A model generated the notes under the pieces. That model saw nothing but the letters and a program-made list of their open reading frames with translations. It was not told the origin of the DNA and made no database searches. A stretch of DNA of 64,000 nt from Chondrus crispus. Its lineage: Eukaryota; Rhodophyta; Florideophyceae; Gigartinales; Gigartinaceae. This document shows, piece by piece, positions 31,599-42,115 of the stretch. How positions within the stretch are numbered: the stretch's first letter is position 1; each line of letters begins with the position of its first letter. A program made the translations under genes and the position numbers. The DNA lies in contig NW_005179168.1 of NCBI RefSeq assembly GCF_000350225.1, positions 64,031 to 128,030 of the forward strand. The letters are read 5' to 3'.

Positions 31599-31830
31599 AT
31601 GAGCCAGGAGCTGGAGCCCTCGATCCGCTCAGAAGCGGCGGATCTGAGTCCGGCCGCTGTGCAGTCTCCATCCGCCCCGTCGGGAGACGGCGACGCAGGT
31701 CTTCGTGACTGCGAACCGTCGCTCGGATCCTCCGAGGAAAGAGCGGCGGCGATGTTCGAACGCATAGCCGAATACATCGAGGAACTTTGTACTTCCCTTC
31801 GGATCGATGTATCGGACCATGTATACACTC
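31599..31830 (+). pseudogene. Element F gag, N-terminal part
   Basis: The first ~77 residues of gag: an acidic start (MSQELEPSIRSEAADLSP), then a helical segment (ERIAEYIEELCTSLRID) equivalent to the coiled-coil region of D gag. The frame is interrupted at 31830 by copia-G, with TSD CACTC at 31826-31830, and continues in phase from 38649. The start of B's polyprotein is nearly identical, showing that B and F are close relatives. Confidence 0.88.
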
Positions 31831-32586
31831 TATAGAAAGGTCAGCGGGGCAGAAAGGTCAGCGGGGCAGAGGGAAGAAGGATGGTTGAAGGTTGCTGGTG
31901 GTTGACGGGAAAAGAAGTTGATGCCATTTTACTCTTGGTCGCCAACTATTGGCACTACTTATACTCTTCGAACTACATACAATACGAGCCATTAGGGCTG
32001 GTCACGTGACTCTCCTTCTTGCACTGGTTGATAATCAAGTGACTCTCCCTGTTGCACTCTCGGTTGATAATCAAGTGACTCTCCTACTTCCACTCTCCGT
32101 TGATAATCAAATGACTCTCCTTCTTGCACTCTCGGTTGATAATCAAGTGACTCTCCTACTTCCACTCTCCGTTGATAATCAAATGACTCTCCTTCTTGCA
32201 CTCTCTCTTGCTAATAATTTGGGACCGTTTGAGAGTCAATAATATCTGAATGTACTGTACTGTAGATTACAGATTTTACACTGCGATTAATAACCACTGT
32301 GGCACATACGTCATACGTGTCACACACGTGTCAAATCGAGAAAAATGAAACATGTTCAGAATGTACTGTAGAGTGCCACGAGGTACATAACTCACACGTG
32401 TCAACACCAAAATTGAAACATGCTCGGAAATGATAGGAAAGTGCAACCGTGTACAAATATGACACGTGTCCACCTTGAAGACCAAACATCCTGAGAATGC
32501 TCTTGCAAGCATTTTAGGTTTCGTCGACGTACACGTGTAATATCTGTCAGGCTTGGAGCTTAGCATGTGGTCGAAGATTTCCAACA
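31831..32586 (-). repeat. 3' LTR of copia-G, with 36-bp tandem repeats
   Basis: On the minus strand the LTR starts TGTTGGAAATC, a start common in copia elements, and ends CTTTCTATA. It contains five to six copies of a 36-bp unit centred on GTTGATAATCAA (about 32028-32220), alternating CTACTTCCACTCTCC and CTTCTTGCACTCTCG variants. Such repeats are often enhancer-like; that role is inferred. It differs from the other LTR by an extra 17-bp copy of AAAGGTCAGCGGGGCAG. Confidence 0.93.
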
Positions 32587-32600
32587 CTCCCCCTCGATCA
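32587..32600 (-). promoter_or_regulatory. Polypurine tract of copia-G
   Basis: On the minus strand GATCGAGGGGGAG lies immediately before the 3' LTR start TGTTGGAAATC and overlaps the end of the gag-pol ORF (TGA at 32598-32600). Position and composition fit a plus-strand primer. Confidence 0.8.
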
Positions 32601-35600
32601 CATGCTTTTACTGGACACTGCAAGCCCCAGATGTTCTACAAACTTCTGGAATAGAATTCGTCCAAGTGCTTTGGTTAAGATATCCGCAGGCATCGAAGTG
32701 GTCGGACAATGCGACAAATACACAATGTTTCTCTTAATAGCATCTCGTACGTAGTGATATTTTACATCAACATGTTTGTTGCGACGGTTGATCGATTCAT
32801 TCTGTGCAAACGAAATCGTCCCTGCATTGTCACACCCCATCATGATCGTGGGATCAGAATCAAGTCCGAGGACATCAGCAACAACTTGACGCAACCAGGT
32901 CGCCTCCTTACACGCTTCACATAGTGCAATGTACTCAGCTTCACACGTCGAAGTCGCAACCACAGTCTGTTTCCGGGAACTCCAACTGATAGCTCCACCA
33001 CAGAACTTGAAAACATATCCGCTGGTCGACTTGCGAGAGTCTGAACAACCGGCCCAGTCAGCATCACTGAAACCGAGCAACTCCGGCGATTTTGATTTAT
33101 TGTCAAACACGATTCCTAAGTTTGGAGTCCCTTGCACGTATCGCATTACTCGTTTTACACCTGCCCAGTGTGACTCACATGGGTTGGCAGAATGTTGGGA
33201 AAGCTTTCCAATGGCGTATGCCAAGTCTGGACGAGTGCCAACCATCAAGTACATAAGGCAACCGACTGCCTCACGATACGGTGCCTTTGTTTCGGAGTCG
33301 TTTTCGATAGAATTCGTGGTTTTGCGACCTTGTTCCATTGGAGTCAGAGAAGGGTTACAAGTCGACATTTTAAAACGGTCAAGCACATTTGATGCATACT
33401 TAGTTTGAGTGAGACTCAATGTCTTGATAGTGCGATCTCTTTGAATCTCAAGACCAATGCAGACTTTTGCTTCACCAAGGTCTTTCATCTCAAACCGTTT
33501 GTTAAGCTCCCCCTTCATCCATTTGATGGCATGGATATCACTACCAGCGAGTAACAAGTCATCGACATAAAGTGCAATTAGCATGATAGTGTTACCAATG
33601 CGTTTAATGTAGAGGCACGGATCACTACGTGAAGTCTCAAATCCCAATTCACCGAGTAAGAAATCATCCACTTTGGTATGCCATTGACGAGGTGCTTGTT
33701 TAAGACCGTAAAGTGCTTTCAAAAGTTTACACACATGATCACTTTTGCTTTTGTCAACGCACCCTTCGGGTTGCTCCATGTAGATGTCTTCATCCAAGTC
33801 GCCGTTCAAAAACGCAGTCACGACATCCATCTGATGAAGTTCAAGGTCGTAATGAGCAACTAAGGCAAGAAGTAGACGAATAGTCGTAAACTTTATGACA
33901 GGGGCATATGTCTCAGTATAGTCAAGACCCTGCACTTGCTGGAATCCACGGGCAACAAGTCTGGCTTTTGCACTTTCAACTATATTGCCATTTGCATCAG
34001 GCAGCTGCTTGACATTGAAAACCCATCGAGATGTCAAGATGTTTGACGCCTCAGATCGAGGAACAAGTTTCCAGGTCTGATTCTTAGTCTGTGATGCAAG
34101 TTCTTTGTCAATGCCGGTTTGCCAGAATGCAGCTCTAGGACCGTGGGTTGCTTGTTTGAAAGTCTTGGGACCTTCAATAGCGACATGCGCATGTGAAAGA
34201 AGAGCAGCTGCAAAGTTGCTCCTCCACCATGATCCGGGAGGTCTACTGATTCGAGACGATCTTCGTACAGCTGGAGTCGGAGTTAGAGGGGTGACATTCG
34301 GAGTTTCGACGGGAGGTGATACATCATCTTCATCATTCTCACCTACAGAGTGAGTGTCCTCGTTTTCAATAACCTCCCCTGAAATTTCATCCTCTTCCGA
34401 CCCAACCTCATTAGCATTTGGGGTATCGGCTTCATTCTCATTGTCGCCACCGAGCAATACAACGCCAACGTCAGAGCTGATTGAATCTTTTTCATGTGCA
34501 GGAATGTCATGCATCCCACATGTCGATTCATCAAACTTGGCATCTCGTGAAACAACAACTTTACTCAACTCTCCGTCCCAAAGTTTATATGCCTTACTGC
34601 ATTGCGAATAACCGAGAAACATCGCTTCACGCGCTCGCAAGTCAAGCTTGCGGAGCTCTAATTTCGGTAATGTATACCAACACTTTGACCCAAATACTCG
34701 CAAATGGCCAACATTTGGAGTTGACTTCATCCAAATGTGATGGGGAGTCGTGTTAACTGGCAAAGCCCGTGAAGTAACTCGATTGCGTACATATACTGCA
34801 GTGGCAAGAGCCTCTGCCCAGAATCGTTTACTGACCTGTTTATGAGAAAGCATGGACCGGACAAGATCAATCAAGGTTCGATTTAAACGTTCAGCAACAC
34901 CGTTTTGTTCAGGTGTGTAGGCAGTGGTGAGCTGGTGCTGTGTACCGTTTGAATCCAAATATGACTTGAATTCTGTCCACAAGTACTCTCCCCCTCGATC
35001 AGTGCGAAGCACCTTCACTTTGCGACCAGTGTGCGTTTGGGCAAACTGTTCATACAACTTGTATTTTGCAAAGGCCTCAGACTTATTTCGCATCGTGTAC
35101 ACAACAACCCAGTTCGAGTGATCATCTACAAATGTAATGAAGTATCTCGAACCACCAATGGACTGTACTTCGAGCGGACCGCAAACGTCAGAATGTACCA
35201 AGTCAAGACAGTTCTGTGCTCGAGACGATGATCGCTGTTTCGGGATTACTGATCGCGTTGCTTTGCCGAACACACACGCAGGACAAACGAGAGAGTGATT
35301 GTCAGACTTTCGATTCATTGCTCTGATCACATCGCTTTGACGAACATTGATGCCACTTACCACATTATTATGAATCATTGATGCGATTCCTTGTACGTTA
35401 ACATGGGCCATTCGTTCATGTAGCGTCTGCAAGGTAACTACATGAGCAGAGAAAGTTTCATTCATGACATCAAGTATGAATAAATCCCCAACTTGACTAG
35501 CTGTGGCAACTACAGTTGGTCCTGCAGTAACGATGCATTTGTCTTTTTCAAATGACACTTGCAAGCCCTTTGAAACGATTTGGCTAACAGACAGAAGCGA

Positions 35601-36728
35601 GTATCCGAAATCAGGGACATGCAAAACGTTGGACAATTTGCAAGGATGTGGACTACCATTGACGTTCAACATGAGTTCTACCTCACCACGACCAGCGACA
35701 TTGGCTCTAGCCTTCGTGCCCATCTCGACTGATCCAGATTGCATCTGTTCATAAGTAACGAACAAAGAGCGATCAAATGTAATGTGGGCACTGCAACCGG
35801 AATCCACAAGCCATGACCCTGCGTTCACTGCCTTCTTTTCGGGAGAAGAAGTCGAAAGCAGGCATGTAAAGTCGCTTTCAGCAAAGGCAGCAGTAGAAGT
35901 TTCATCTCGAGATACGAATGCACTTGGCTTCATGCCGGGGTTGCGGGACCGGAACCCGTCTGGCGGTGCTGGTCGGCGCCCATTCACATCCTTGCCCCAG
36001 CAACGTGCTGCGGTGTGTCCATGTCGATTACAGTTCGTACATCTCATATCACGTCGAATAGGCATGCGATTGACAAGTGCAGGTGCGTGCGGTGAAGTAG
36101 TAGAAGCGGTCTTCATGCTCTCTCGTTGTTCCTCTTGCAGCAGACGACTCTTCACAAACTCGAGTCCAAACACTTTATCCTCATTGCCAAGTGCGTCAAG
36201 TGCAACAATCAAGTTATCGAATCGTGGAGGCAAGCCATTCAACACAGCCATTGCAATTTCTTTATCGTCAATCTCAACACTCATTGACTGCAATCTGGCA
36301 GCAAGTTGCTTCACACGATTGATGAACACGAGCACTTTCTCGGATGGGAGCATGGAAACAGTGTAAAAGTCGCGACGGGCGGCAAGTTTGTTGAGCAAAG
36401 TATGACGCTCAAACACATTCAGAATTGCTTCCCATGTCTCTTTCGCACTGCTACACCCTCGCACATGTTGCAAGTAGTCATCAGAAAGCGTGAGTCCGAT
36501 GACTGCCTTTGCTTTTGCGTCACCACGGATCCATTTTCTCCGGTCATCTGACGTCGCATTCTCCGGGATATCATCAAAAACGTATTGATCGACATCTCGG
36601 AGAGCAAGCAGTAGCTGGATTTTCTGCTTCCAGATGTAAAAGTTAGATGCGGTCAGCTTCTCGATTCTGACCGATCCAGAGCTTTGGTCATCCATTTCGC
36701 CGAATGGATGTACCCTTCGAGTATACAA
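32598..36728 (-). CDS. Copia-G gag-pol polyprotein, intact
   Basis: 1376-residue single ORF. In order: gag (about 1-220; FYIWKQKIQLLLALRD, LNGLPPRFDNLIVAL); a canonical CX2CX4HX4C knuckle (CTNCNRHGHTAARC); protease (LVDSGCSAHI); GAG-pre-integrase (HERMAHVNVQG ... CPACVFGKA); integrase with DDE residues in HSDVCGPL, LRTDRGGEY and EQNGVAERLNRT; RT with MDVVTAFLNGDLDEDIYMEQ and YVDD; RNase H (SDADWAGC, EAEYIAL, NKHVDVKYHYVRD). No stop or frameshift interrupts it and every catalytic motif I can check is present. Length and order are those of a typical Ty1/copia polyprotein. Confidence 0.96.
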   Translation of the reverse strand: MYTRRVHPFGEMDDQSSGSVRIEKLTASNFYIWKQKIQLLLALRDVDQYVFDDIPENATSDDRRKWIRGDAKAKAVIGLTLSDDYLQHVRGCSSAKETWEAILNVFERHTLLNKLAARRDFYTVSMLPSEKVLVFINRVKQLAARLQSMSVEIDDKEIAMAVLNGLPPRFDNLIVALDALGNEDKVFGLEFVKSRLLQEEQRESMKTASTTSPHAPALVNRMPIRRDMRCTNCNRHGHTAARCWGKDVNGRRPAPPDGFRSRNPGMKPSAFVSRDETSTAAFAESDFTCLLSTSSPEKKAVNAGSWLVDSGCSAHITFDRSLFVTYEQMQSGSVEMGTKARANVAGRGEVELMLNVNGSPHPCKLSNVLHVPDFGYSLLSVSQIVSKGLQVSFEKDKCIVTAGPTVVATASQVGDLFILDVMNETFSAHVVTLQTLHERMAHVNVQGIASMIHNNVVSGINVRQSDVIRAMNRKSDNHSLVCPACVFGKATRSVIPKQRSSSRAQNCLDLVHSDVCGPLEVQSIGGSRYFITFVDDHSNWVVVYTMRNKSEAFAKYKLYEQFAQTHTGRKVKVLRTDRGGEYLWTEFKSYLDSNGTQHQLTTAYTPEQNGVAERLNRTLIDLVRSMLSHKQVSKRFWAEALATAVYVRNRVTSRALPVNTTPHHIWMKSTPNVGHLRVFGSKCWYTLPKLELRKLDLRAREAMFLGYSQCSKAYKLWDGELSKVVVSRDAKFDESTCGMHDIPAHEKDSISSDVGVVLLGGDNENEADTPNANEVGSEEDEISGEVIENEDTHSVGENDEDDVSPPVETPNVTPLTPTPAVRRSSRISRPPGSWWRSNFAAALLSHAHVAIEGPKTFKQATHGPRAAFWQTGIDKELASQTKNQTWKLVPRSEASNILTSRWVFNVKQLPDANGNIVESAKARLVARGFQQVQGLDYTETYAPVIKFTTIRLLLALVAHYDLELHQMDVVTAFLNGDLDEDIYMEQPEGCVDKSKSDHVCKLLKALYGLKQAPRQWHTKVDDFLLGELGFETSRSDPCLYIKRIGNTIMLIALYVDDLLLAGSDIHAIKWMKGELNKRFEMKDLGEAKVCIGLEIQRDRTIKTLSLTQTKYASNVLDRFKMSTCNPSLTPMEQGRKTTNSIENDSETKAPYREAVGCLMYLMVGTRPDLAYAIGKLSQHSANPCESHWAGVKRVMRYVQGTPNLGIVFDNKSKSPELLGFSDADWAGCSDSRKSTSGYVFKFCGGAISWSSRKQTVVATSTCEAEYIALCEACKEATWLRQVVADVLGLDSDPTIMMGCDNAGTISFAQNESINRRNKHVDVKYHYVRDAIKRNIVYLSHCPTTSMPADILTKALGRILFQKFVEHLGLAVSSKSM

Positions 36729-37432
36729 GGTCTTCTGTTCCGGGATCCCAAGCCGTTAACCGATAGTCAACACAATGGCAAGCCCACCCGTATAGGAAGT
36801 TTGTAGCGATTACTCGGAAAAGTTCTTGGTGCTTGTTCCCGGCGGAGTGGAACAAGCGTATTCTTCTTAAAAATGCCTTAGGGCGCTACCCCTATATGTC
36901 GGCCAGTGCGGGTCTTTCGACTGTGAACTAAATCAAACGTGCCACGAGTAAGCACAACAACTTTGCCTGTAGACGAACCAGGACTTTTGGTTACTACCGC
37001 GAACGGTCCCTGCAACCTAAATCGGCTTGTCCAAACTTGATACGGTACTGCCTCAGAGGGTCTCCCACAACACAAGAATGAAACTGCCTTCGTCGTACTC
37101 GTGTGATTTGTTCACAATCACTCCTTGGGTCACCCTCTTCCGTGCGAACTTAATCAAGGTACGCGACCTTATACACGTATAGTGAGAGGTTCAGTGTTTA
37201 GGCACGTATTCTCTTCACCCAGGGGACCGAAGTCGTACCTATAGGGCTAATACCGAGAGCGTTACCCACACCGCCGACGCACCTCCCGAAGGCAGAGTGC
37301 GGATCGACTAGACCAGTACACTGTGATCCTCCCCGAGGATCAGTAATTCGTCTCTCGACGATTCTTGGTCGGACCCTCGCTCAAGTCAGATTTCCAATGG
37401 CACCAGCCTTTCACCAAGAGCGAGGGTATGTT

Positions 37433-37652
37433 CCACTGAGGATTTGGCAGTGCGTTGGCCACTAGGGACTTTCTTCCTCCCGACTAGCGGAAGGCTCACC
37501 CACAGCTCACACAACGACTGCCACGACAAAGCAAAAAACTGAGAACTGACGGACCACTGAGGATTTGGCAGTGCGTTGGCCACTAGGGACTTTCTTCCTC
37601 CGGACAAGCGGAAGGCTCACCCACAGCTCACACAACGACTACCACGACAAAG
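37433..37652. repeat. Tandem duplication of about 120 bp in the copia-G leader
   Basis: Two near-identical copies start at CCACTGAGGATTTGGCAG (37433 and 37554, offset 121) and include GACTTTCTTCCTCC and CACAGCTCACACAACGACT. They lie in the untranslated leader between the 5' LTR and the gag start. Confidence 0.88.
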
Positions 37653-37890
37653 CTGCAAGACCACAAAGTTGATTTCCAAAAACTGGGAACTGACGGACCA
37701 CCAAACTGAAAAATCGGCTGAAACGGTGCTGAAAACGACGGCGAAAACTGAAAAAACTGAAAAACCAAACTCGAAAGCGGAGACTGAAACTGATACCTTC
37801 TTCTTCTGCTTGACGAGCTGAACAAACTGATACTTGAACCACGGCGAAACTCGAACTTGAACCAAAACGAAGACGACGATCAGCGTTGAA

Positions 37891-37904
37891 CTGGGCCCAT
37901 AACC
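37891..37904 (-). promoter_or_regulatory. Primer-binding site of copia-G, matching the anticodon arm of initiator tRNA-Met
   Basis: On the minus strand GGTTATGGGCCCAG directly follows the 5' LTR. Its complement CTGGGCCCATAACC is the anticodon stem-loop (CAU anticodon) of eukaryotic initiator tRNA-Met, not a tRNA 3' end. Drosophila copia is known to use such an internal fragment (a half tRNA-iMet) as primer, so I infer the same mechanism here. Confidence 0.85.
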
Positions 37905-38643
37905 TATAGAAAGGTCAGCGGGGCAGAGGGAAGAAGGATGGTTGAAGGTTGCTGGTGGTTGACGGGAAAAGAAGTTGATGCCATTTTACTCTTGGTCGCC
38001 AACTATTGGCACTACTTATACTCTTCGAACTACATACAATACGAGCCATTAGGGCTGGTCACGTGACTCTCCTTCTTGCACTGGTTGATAATCAAGTGAC
38101 TCTCCCTGTTGCACTCTCGGTTGATAATCAAGTGACTCTCCTACTTCCACTCTCCGTTGATAATCAAATGACTCTCCTTCTTGCACTCTCGGTTGATAAT
38201 CAAGTGACTCTCCTACTTCCACTCTCCGTTGATAATCAAATGACTCTCCTTCTTGCACTCTCTCTTGCTAATAATTTGGGACCGTTTGAGAGTCAATAAT
38301 ATCTGAATGTACTGTACTGTAGATTACAGATTTTACACTACGATTAATAACCACTGTGGCACATACGTCATACGTGTCACACACGTGTCAAATCGAGAAA
38401 AATGAAACATGTTCAGAATGTACTGTAGAGTGCCACGAGGTACATAACTCACACGTGTCAACACCAAAATTGAAACATGCTCGGAAATGATAGGAAAGTG
38501 CAACCGTGTACAAATATGACACGTGTCCACCTTGAAGACCAAACATCCTGAGAATGCTCTTGCAAGCATTTTAGGTTTCGTCGACGTACACGTGTAATAT
38601 CTGTCAGGCTTGGAGCTTAGCATGTGGTCGAAGATTTCCAACA
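37905..38643 (-). repeat. 5' LTR of copia-G
   Basis: 739 bp, nearly identical to the LTR at 31831-32586. It lacks the 17-bp duplication and reads TACACTACG where the other has TACACTGCG. It holds the same 36-bp repeats (about 38085-38278). Confidence 0.93.
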
Positions 38644-38648
38644 CACTC

Positions 38649-40987
38649 GATGTATGGCCGAACTCCGCTCCCTGCGTGAAGGGAGGTTCGATAGAGTGAC
38701 GCAGTCCTTAGAGAATCTCCGAGCACTGATCGACGAGTTACACTCGCGGATAGTGCTCGTCGAAGACTCCCGTTTCGCCTCGCCCGGACCGCCCGGGCAA
38801 GGTCGCCCTGAGAGGCCGACCTCGGTGAGACGACCCGAGGACCGAACCTCTCCGTCCGCAGAGCAATTGGGTGCGTTCGCTCACCTCTCCGCTGAGCTCA
38901 ACGCCACTCGTCGGCGTGCTCGTGACATGGAACGTACCATGGCCGAAGGGCTACCCGGTGCCCCCTCGAGAGGGCCCGGTGGTACCGTACTTCCGAGCGC
39001 CGCCGCCCCCAAAGGTTGGCGTCCGACTGGTGCCGCTACAAGTCGGACTGCAGAAGGAAGCCGTCCTCCGATAGACGCGCACTTGGCGTCTGAGACCCAA
39101 GCCTTGCCGCCTATCGCCGGAAGTAGGCGGCAAGTGGACCGCGTATCGTACGCGGACGAACAGGACTGTGGAGGAGCCGCCCGCGGATCCGGAGAACCAA
39201 TGTTCTCCGTCGATCCCAGCTGGGGCGGCTACCCGCCGGCGAGTTACGCCGAGCATCCAGGTCCGGTAGACGTTCGCACGCTACCAGTTACCTCCTTCGT
39301 CACGCTGGGTCCCGCTGAACCCGGGCTCGAGCCGGTACATACGATGATCCAAGAGTTCAGCGCCGTTGCTGACTATCGTATGTACCGCTTGGATAACACC
39401 TCGAGGCTCGTTACCTCGGGTGACGCGAGACGGATCGCGAAGTACTTCCAACGCTGTCGTGGGATCCGTCCCACGATGCGCAACTTCGACAGTACCGACC
39501 CGATCCAGCTGCTGCCGTTCTTCAAGGATATCCGAATCACTTTCAACTCGCAACACCTGACCGAAGGTGTTGCGGTACGAGTCCTCGCTCACTTCCTCGA
39601 GCGCGACGCGGAGCGCCTGTATACGAGTTATACGATGCGTGGCCTCCGTGCAGGCCAGCTCCATGACGATGTGGGCTGGCTGGGGCTCGTGAATCAATTC
39701 TTGAAACGCTACCTCACGGACGACGTGTTAGGTGAAGCGTACGACGCTGTCGCTACGGCGCGACAGCAATGGCATGAGACGGGAAGCACGTTTGCTGACC
39801 TACTCGAGACTGCCGCGTTCCGATGCACGGCAGTCTTCTCCGAACAGGCCCTCGCGCACTACTTCGTGCGGGGACTTGCACCGACAACCCGTGCCGCAGT
39901 ATCCGAAACTGTGCAAACGCTGCCAGGCAGTCAGAAGACCGATCTTCCGACCATCCGCCGTATCGCCACGGCGGAAGGTACAGCGTACCGCGCTCGGCGC
40001 AGTTTACCTCTGCCGGATTCGAAACCGACAGGGAGGGCTGGCAGGACTACGAAGTCCGCCGCAACAAGTTCGCCCGCCTCTACCCTCCATGTCGGGGAGG
40101 ATGAGTGGCAGGCCGACCCTGTCCTCATTACGCAAGGAGCAGGGCCAGTAGGGGGTCGACCCCCCTCACCGATGTCGACCGGATCGACATCGAGTTACGC
40201 GACCGCGTTCGCGGCCAATCCAAGAGTGGCAAGGGGTACGGAACCTCGGGTCGCAGAGCTCGACATATCGAACCGAGATGCGGGAGGCGAAGCGCCTCGC
40301 GTGCCCGTCCTCACCGATGAGGAGGCGCGGCACGCGGCGACCTTCGCCTCAACGGACGGCAGCGCGTACGTGTGCTGGCTATGCCGTATGTACGGGCATG
40401 CCATGTACGCGTGCCCGTTCCTGTCGCCGTAACAACGAATGTTCACGGCGTACAGGAACTACCGCTACCAGATGGAGACGCGCCCCGGTGCGCGTAATCT
40501 CCTCCGGCAAGCGGCGGGCGAGGGCCGTCCCCCGCGCCAAGGTTTCCCGAACAGATCGGGTGGGGGCGCACGCTTCGCCTCCCGTGGAGGCGGGTACCGT
40601 CGTAACGAAGTCGATCGTCGGGATCGACCCGCCTACAGGCAGGCGGACACAAGGTACCCCCGACAAGAAGAAAGAGGGGACCGACACCGTTCCCGGTTAC
40701 CCCAACAGGTACAAAATACGATAATGTACCTGCAAGACTGGGTAGAGGATCCGTACCTTCTACCCACGGAGGGTCACGAAGGAGAGCCGACTCGCTTCGT
40801 CCCCCATATCCTGCGACGACCGGACGCCGCAGGTCAAGGCCCGGAAGTACCCGAATACTTTGCCACGGCCGCTGAGCCGCAGTGGAGGAATCTTCCCGAC
40901 CCACGCGGCCGGCTACCCGACGAAGACCTGGGCGTCGATAGGGAGGAGGTTAGCTCCCATAGCACGGGTAGTTCGACAAAACGGTAA
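38649..40987 (+). pseudogene. Element F gag, main part
   Basis: Continues F gag after copia-G. A helical segment (CMAELRSLREGRFDRVTQSL) is followed by a long Pro/Gly-rich linker, a capsid-like region (ITFNSQHLTEGVAVRVLAHF, ERDAERLYTSYTMRG) and a zinc knuckle CWLCRMYGHAMYAC (CX2CX4HX4C). A TAA at 40430-40432 replaces a Glu codon of D. The same frame then continues through the basic, Arg-rich C-terminus (RYQMETRPGARNLL ... IMYLQDWVEDP) to TAA at 40985-40987. The single internal stop is the only obvious defect, so F may have been mobile until recently. Confidence 0.87.
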
Positions 40988-41003
40988 AGACGGTTACGTA
41001 CAC

Positions 41004-41640
41004 TGTAGCATAACCGCCGACTACTGTACTATATTTTAGATTTAGAATTAGATCTAACGCTGTAAGGTACGGACCTTACAGCGTGCGCGCGCATACCTTA
41101 CAGCGCGCGCGCTCCAACACGTGTACCCCACGTGTGGCACACGTATGCTGTCAGCCCCGATGGCTGACAGCGTTACAGTGCGGGCCGGCCCGCACTGTCT
41201 ACAGTAAGCCGACTACAGTACAGTCCGTACTGTACTGTAGACGGTTAATTAACTTGTACAATAAATATAGGGAGCGACCGCCGGCGGAGGGGACGAGGAC
41301 AGGCAACCATCTTCCGACGGTCGACCACCCAGCTTACTCTACTCACACCGCCGTTCGGCGAGTAGTTACCACCGAGCGGGTAGTGGACGCGCGCGACACC
41401 GCGGCGAGCTGCGATCCGCCTCCGCCCGTCAGTACCGGATCGTCAACCGGTACTGCTCCGGGGCGTCGAGGCGTCGATGCACTCGCCTACGCGCGCGTTC
41501 CCGCCGACCACGCTCTACCATCCGCTACTGGCCGGCCTCCGGTGGAGCTGGTTGGTTCAAGACCCTCGGTACGCCGATCCGGGGTCTTCCGCCGAACATC
41601 GCGAACACTCCTCCGCCGTGTGTGGGGTGTTTATGCGACA
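41004..41640 (+). mobile_element. Solo LTR, gypsy family, inserted in element F (TSD TACAC)
   Basis: The 637-bp LTR starts TGTAGCATAACCGCC and ends TTTATGCGACA. It is flanked by TACAC at 40999-41003 and 41641-41645. It shares the hairpin layout of the B, D and F LTRs: stems at 41059-41082, 41147-41171 and 41213-41240, AATAAA at 41260-41265, and the R-U5 hairpin at 41430-41455. It splits the post-gag stem-loop of F. Confidence 0.92.
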
Positions 41641-42115
41641 TACACGCGGTCGCGTGAGCCGTCTTTTCCCCACGAACTAGACCCGACCCCGCGTGCTCGC
41701 CAAGGACACGGGGGGTATTGTCCGATAACACATCCCCCGCTACCGGAGGCGAGCACGGGAGCTTCTGTAATGCCGATACAGGAGGGACCGCACGTCGAGG
41801 CCTCCGAAGCCCCGACGTTAGGAGGACAAGACACAGGGACAGCCGACGTCCCGGTGAGGCGTCACAATGGCGACGGGGGCAACGACGACCGAAAAGATTC
41901 GGTCGACACCCTGACTCCCGCGAGCCCAAGGTCGCCAGAGAAGGGTCCGTGTCATACGGACTCGAATAATCCGGGGGGCGTCACTGATCTGCGGACGCCC
42001 CAAGAAAGGGGGAGAAGGAAACGCAAGCGGGGCCATCACCGGAAATCGAAGGCCCCGGCGGAACGGCCTCACCGATAAGGCCGCCCCGAAGGTTGTCGAC
42101 GGCGTCATTTGCCTT

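Larger units (their letters stand above)
31831..38643 (-). mobile_element. Copia-G: complete, intact Ty1/copia element (TSD CACTC)
   Basis: The 6813-bp minus-strand element is flanked by CACTC at 31826-31830 and 38644-38648. Its LTRs (31831-32586 and 37905-38643) differ by a 17-bp tandem duplication and, as far as I can see by eye, one substitution. The single gag-pol ORF is intact, and a primer-binding site and polypurine tract are in place. All points indicate a very recent and possibly active insertion, the youngest in the window. It sits within gag of element F. Confidence 0.95.

Noticed and set aside
31949-32242. Repetitive 97-aa ORF (also at 38006-38299)
   Set aside because: It lies in the LTR of copia-G and only translates the 36-bp tandem repeats.
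41083-42078. 331-aa ORF
   Set aside because: It starts inside the solo LTR and runs into the gag-pol spacer of F across the insertion boundary, so it cannot be a conserved gene.
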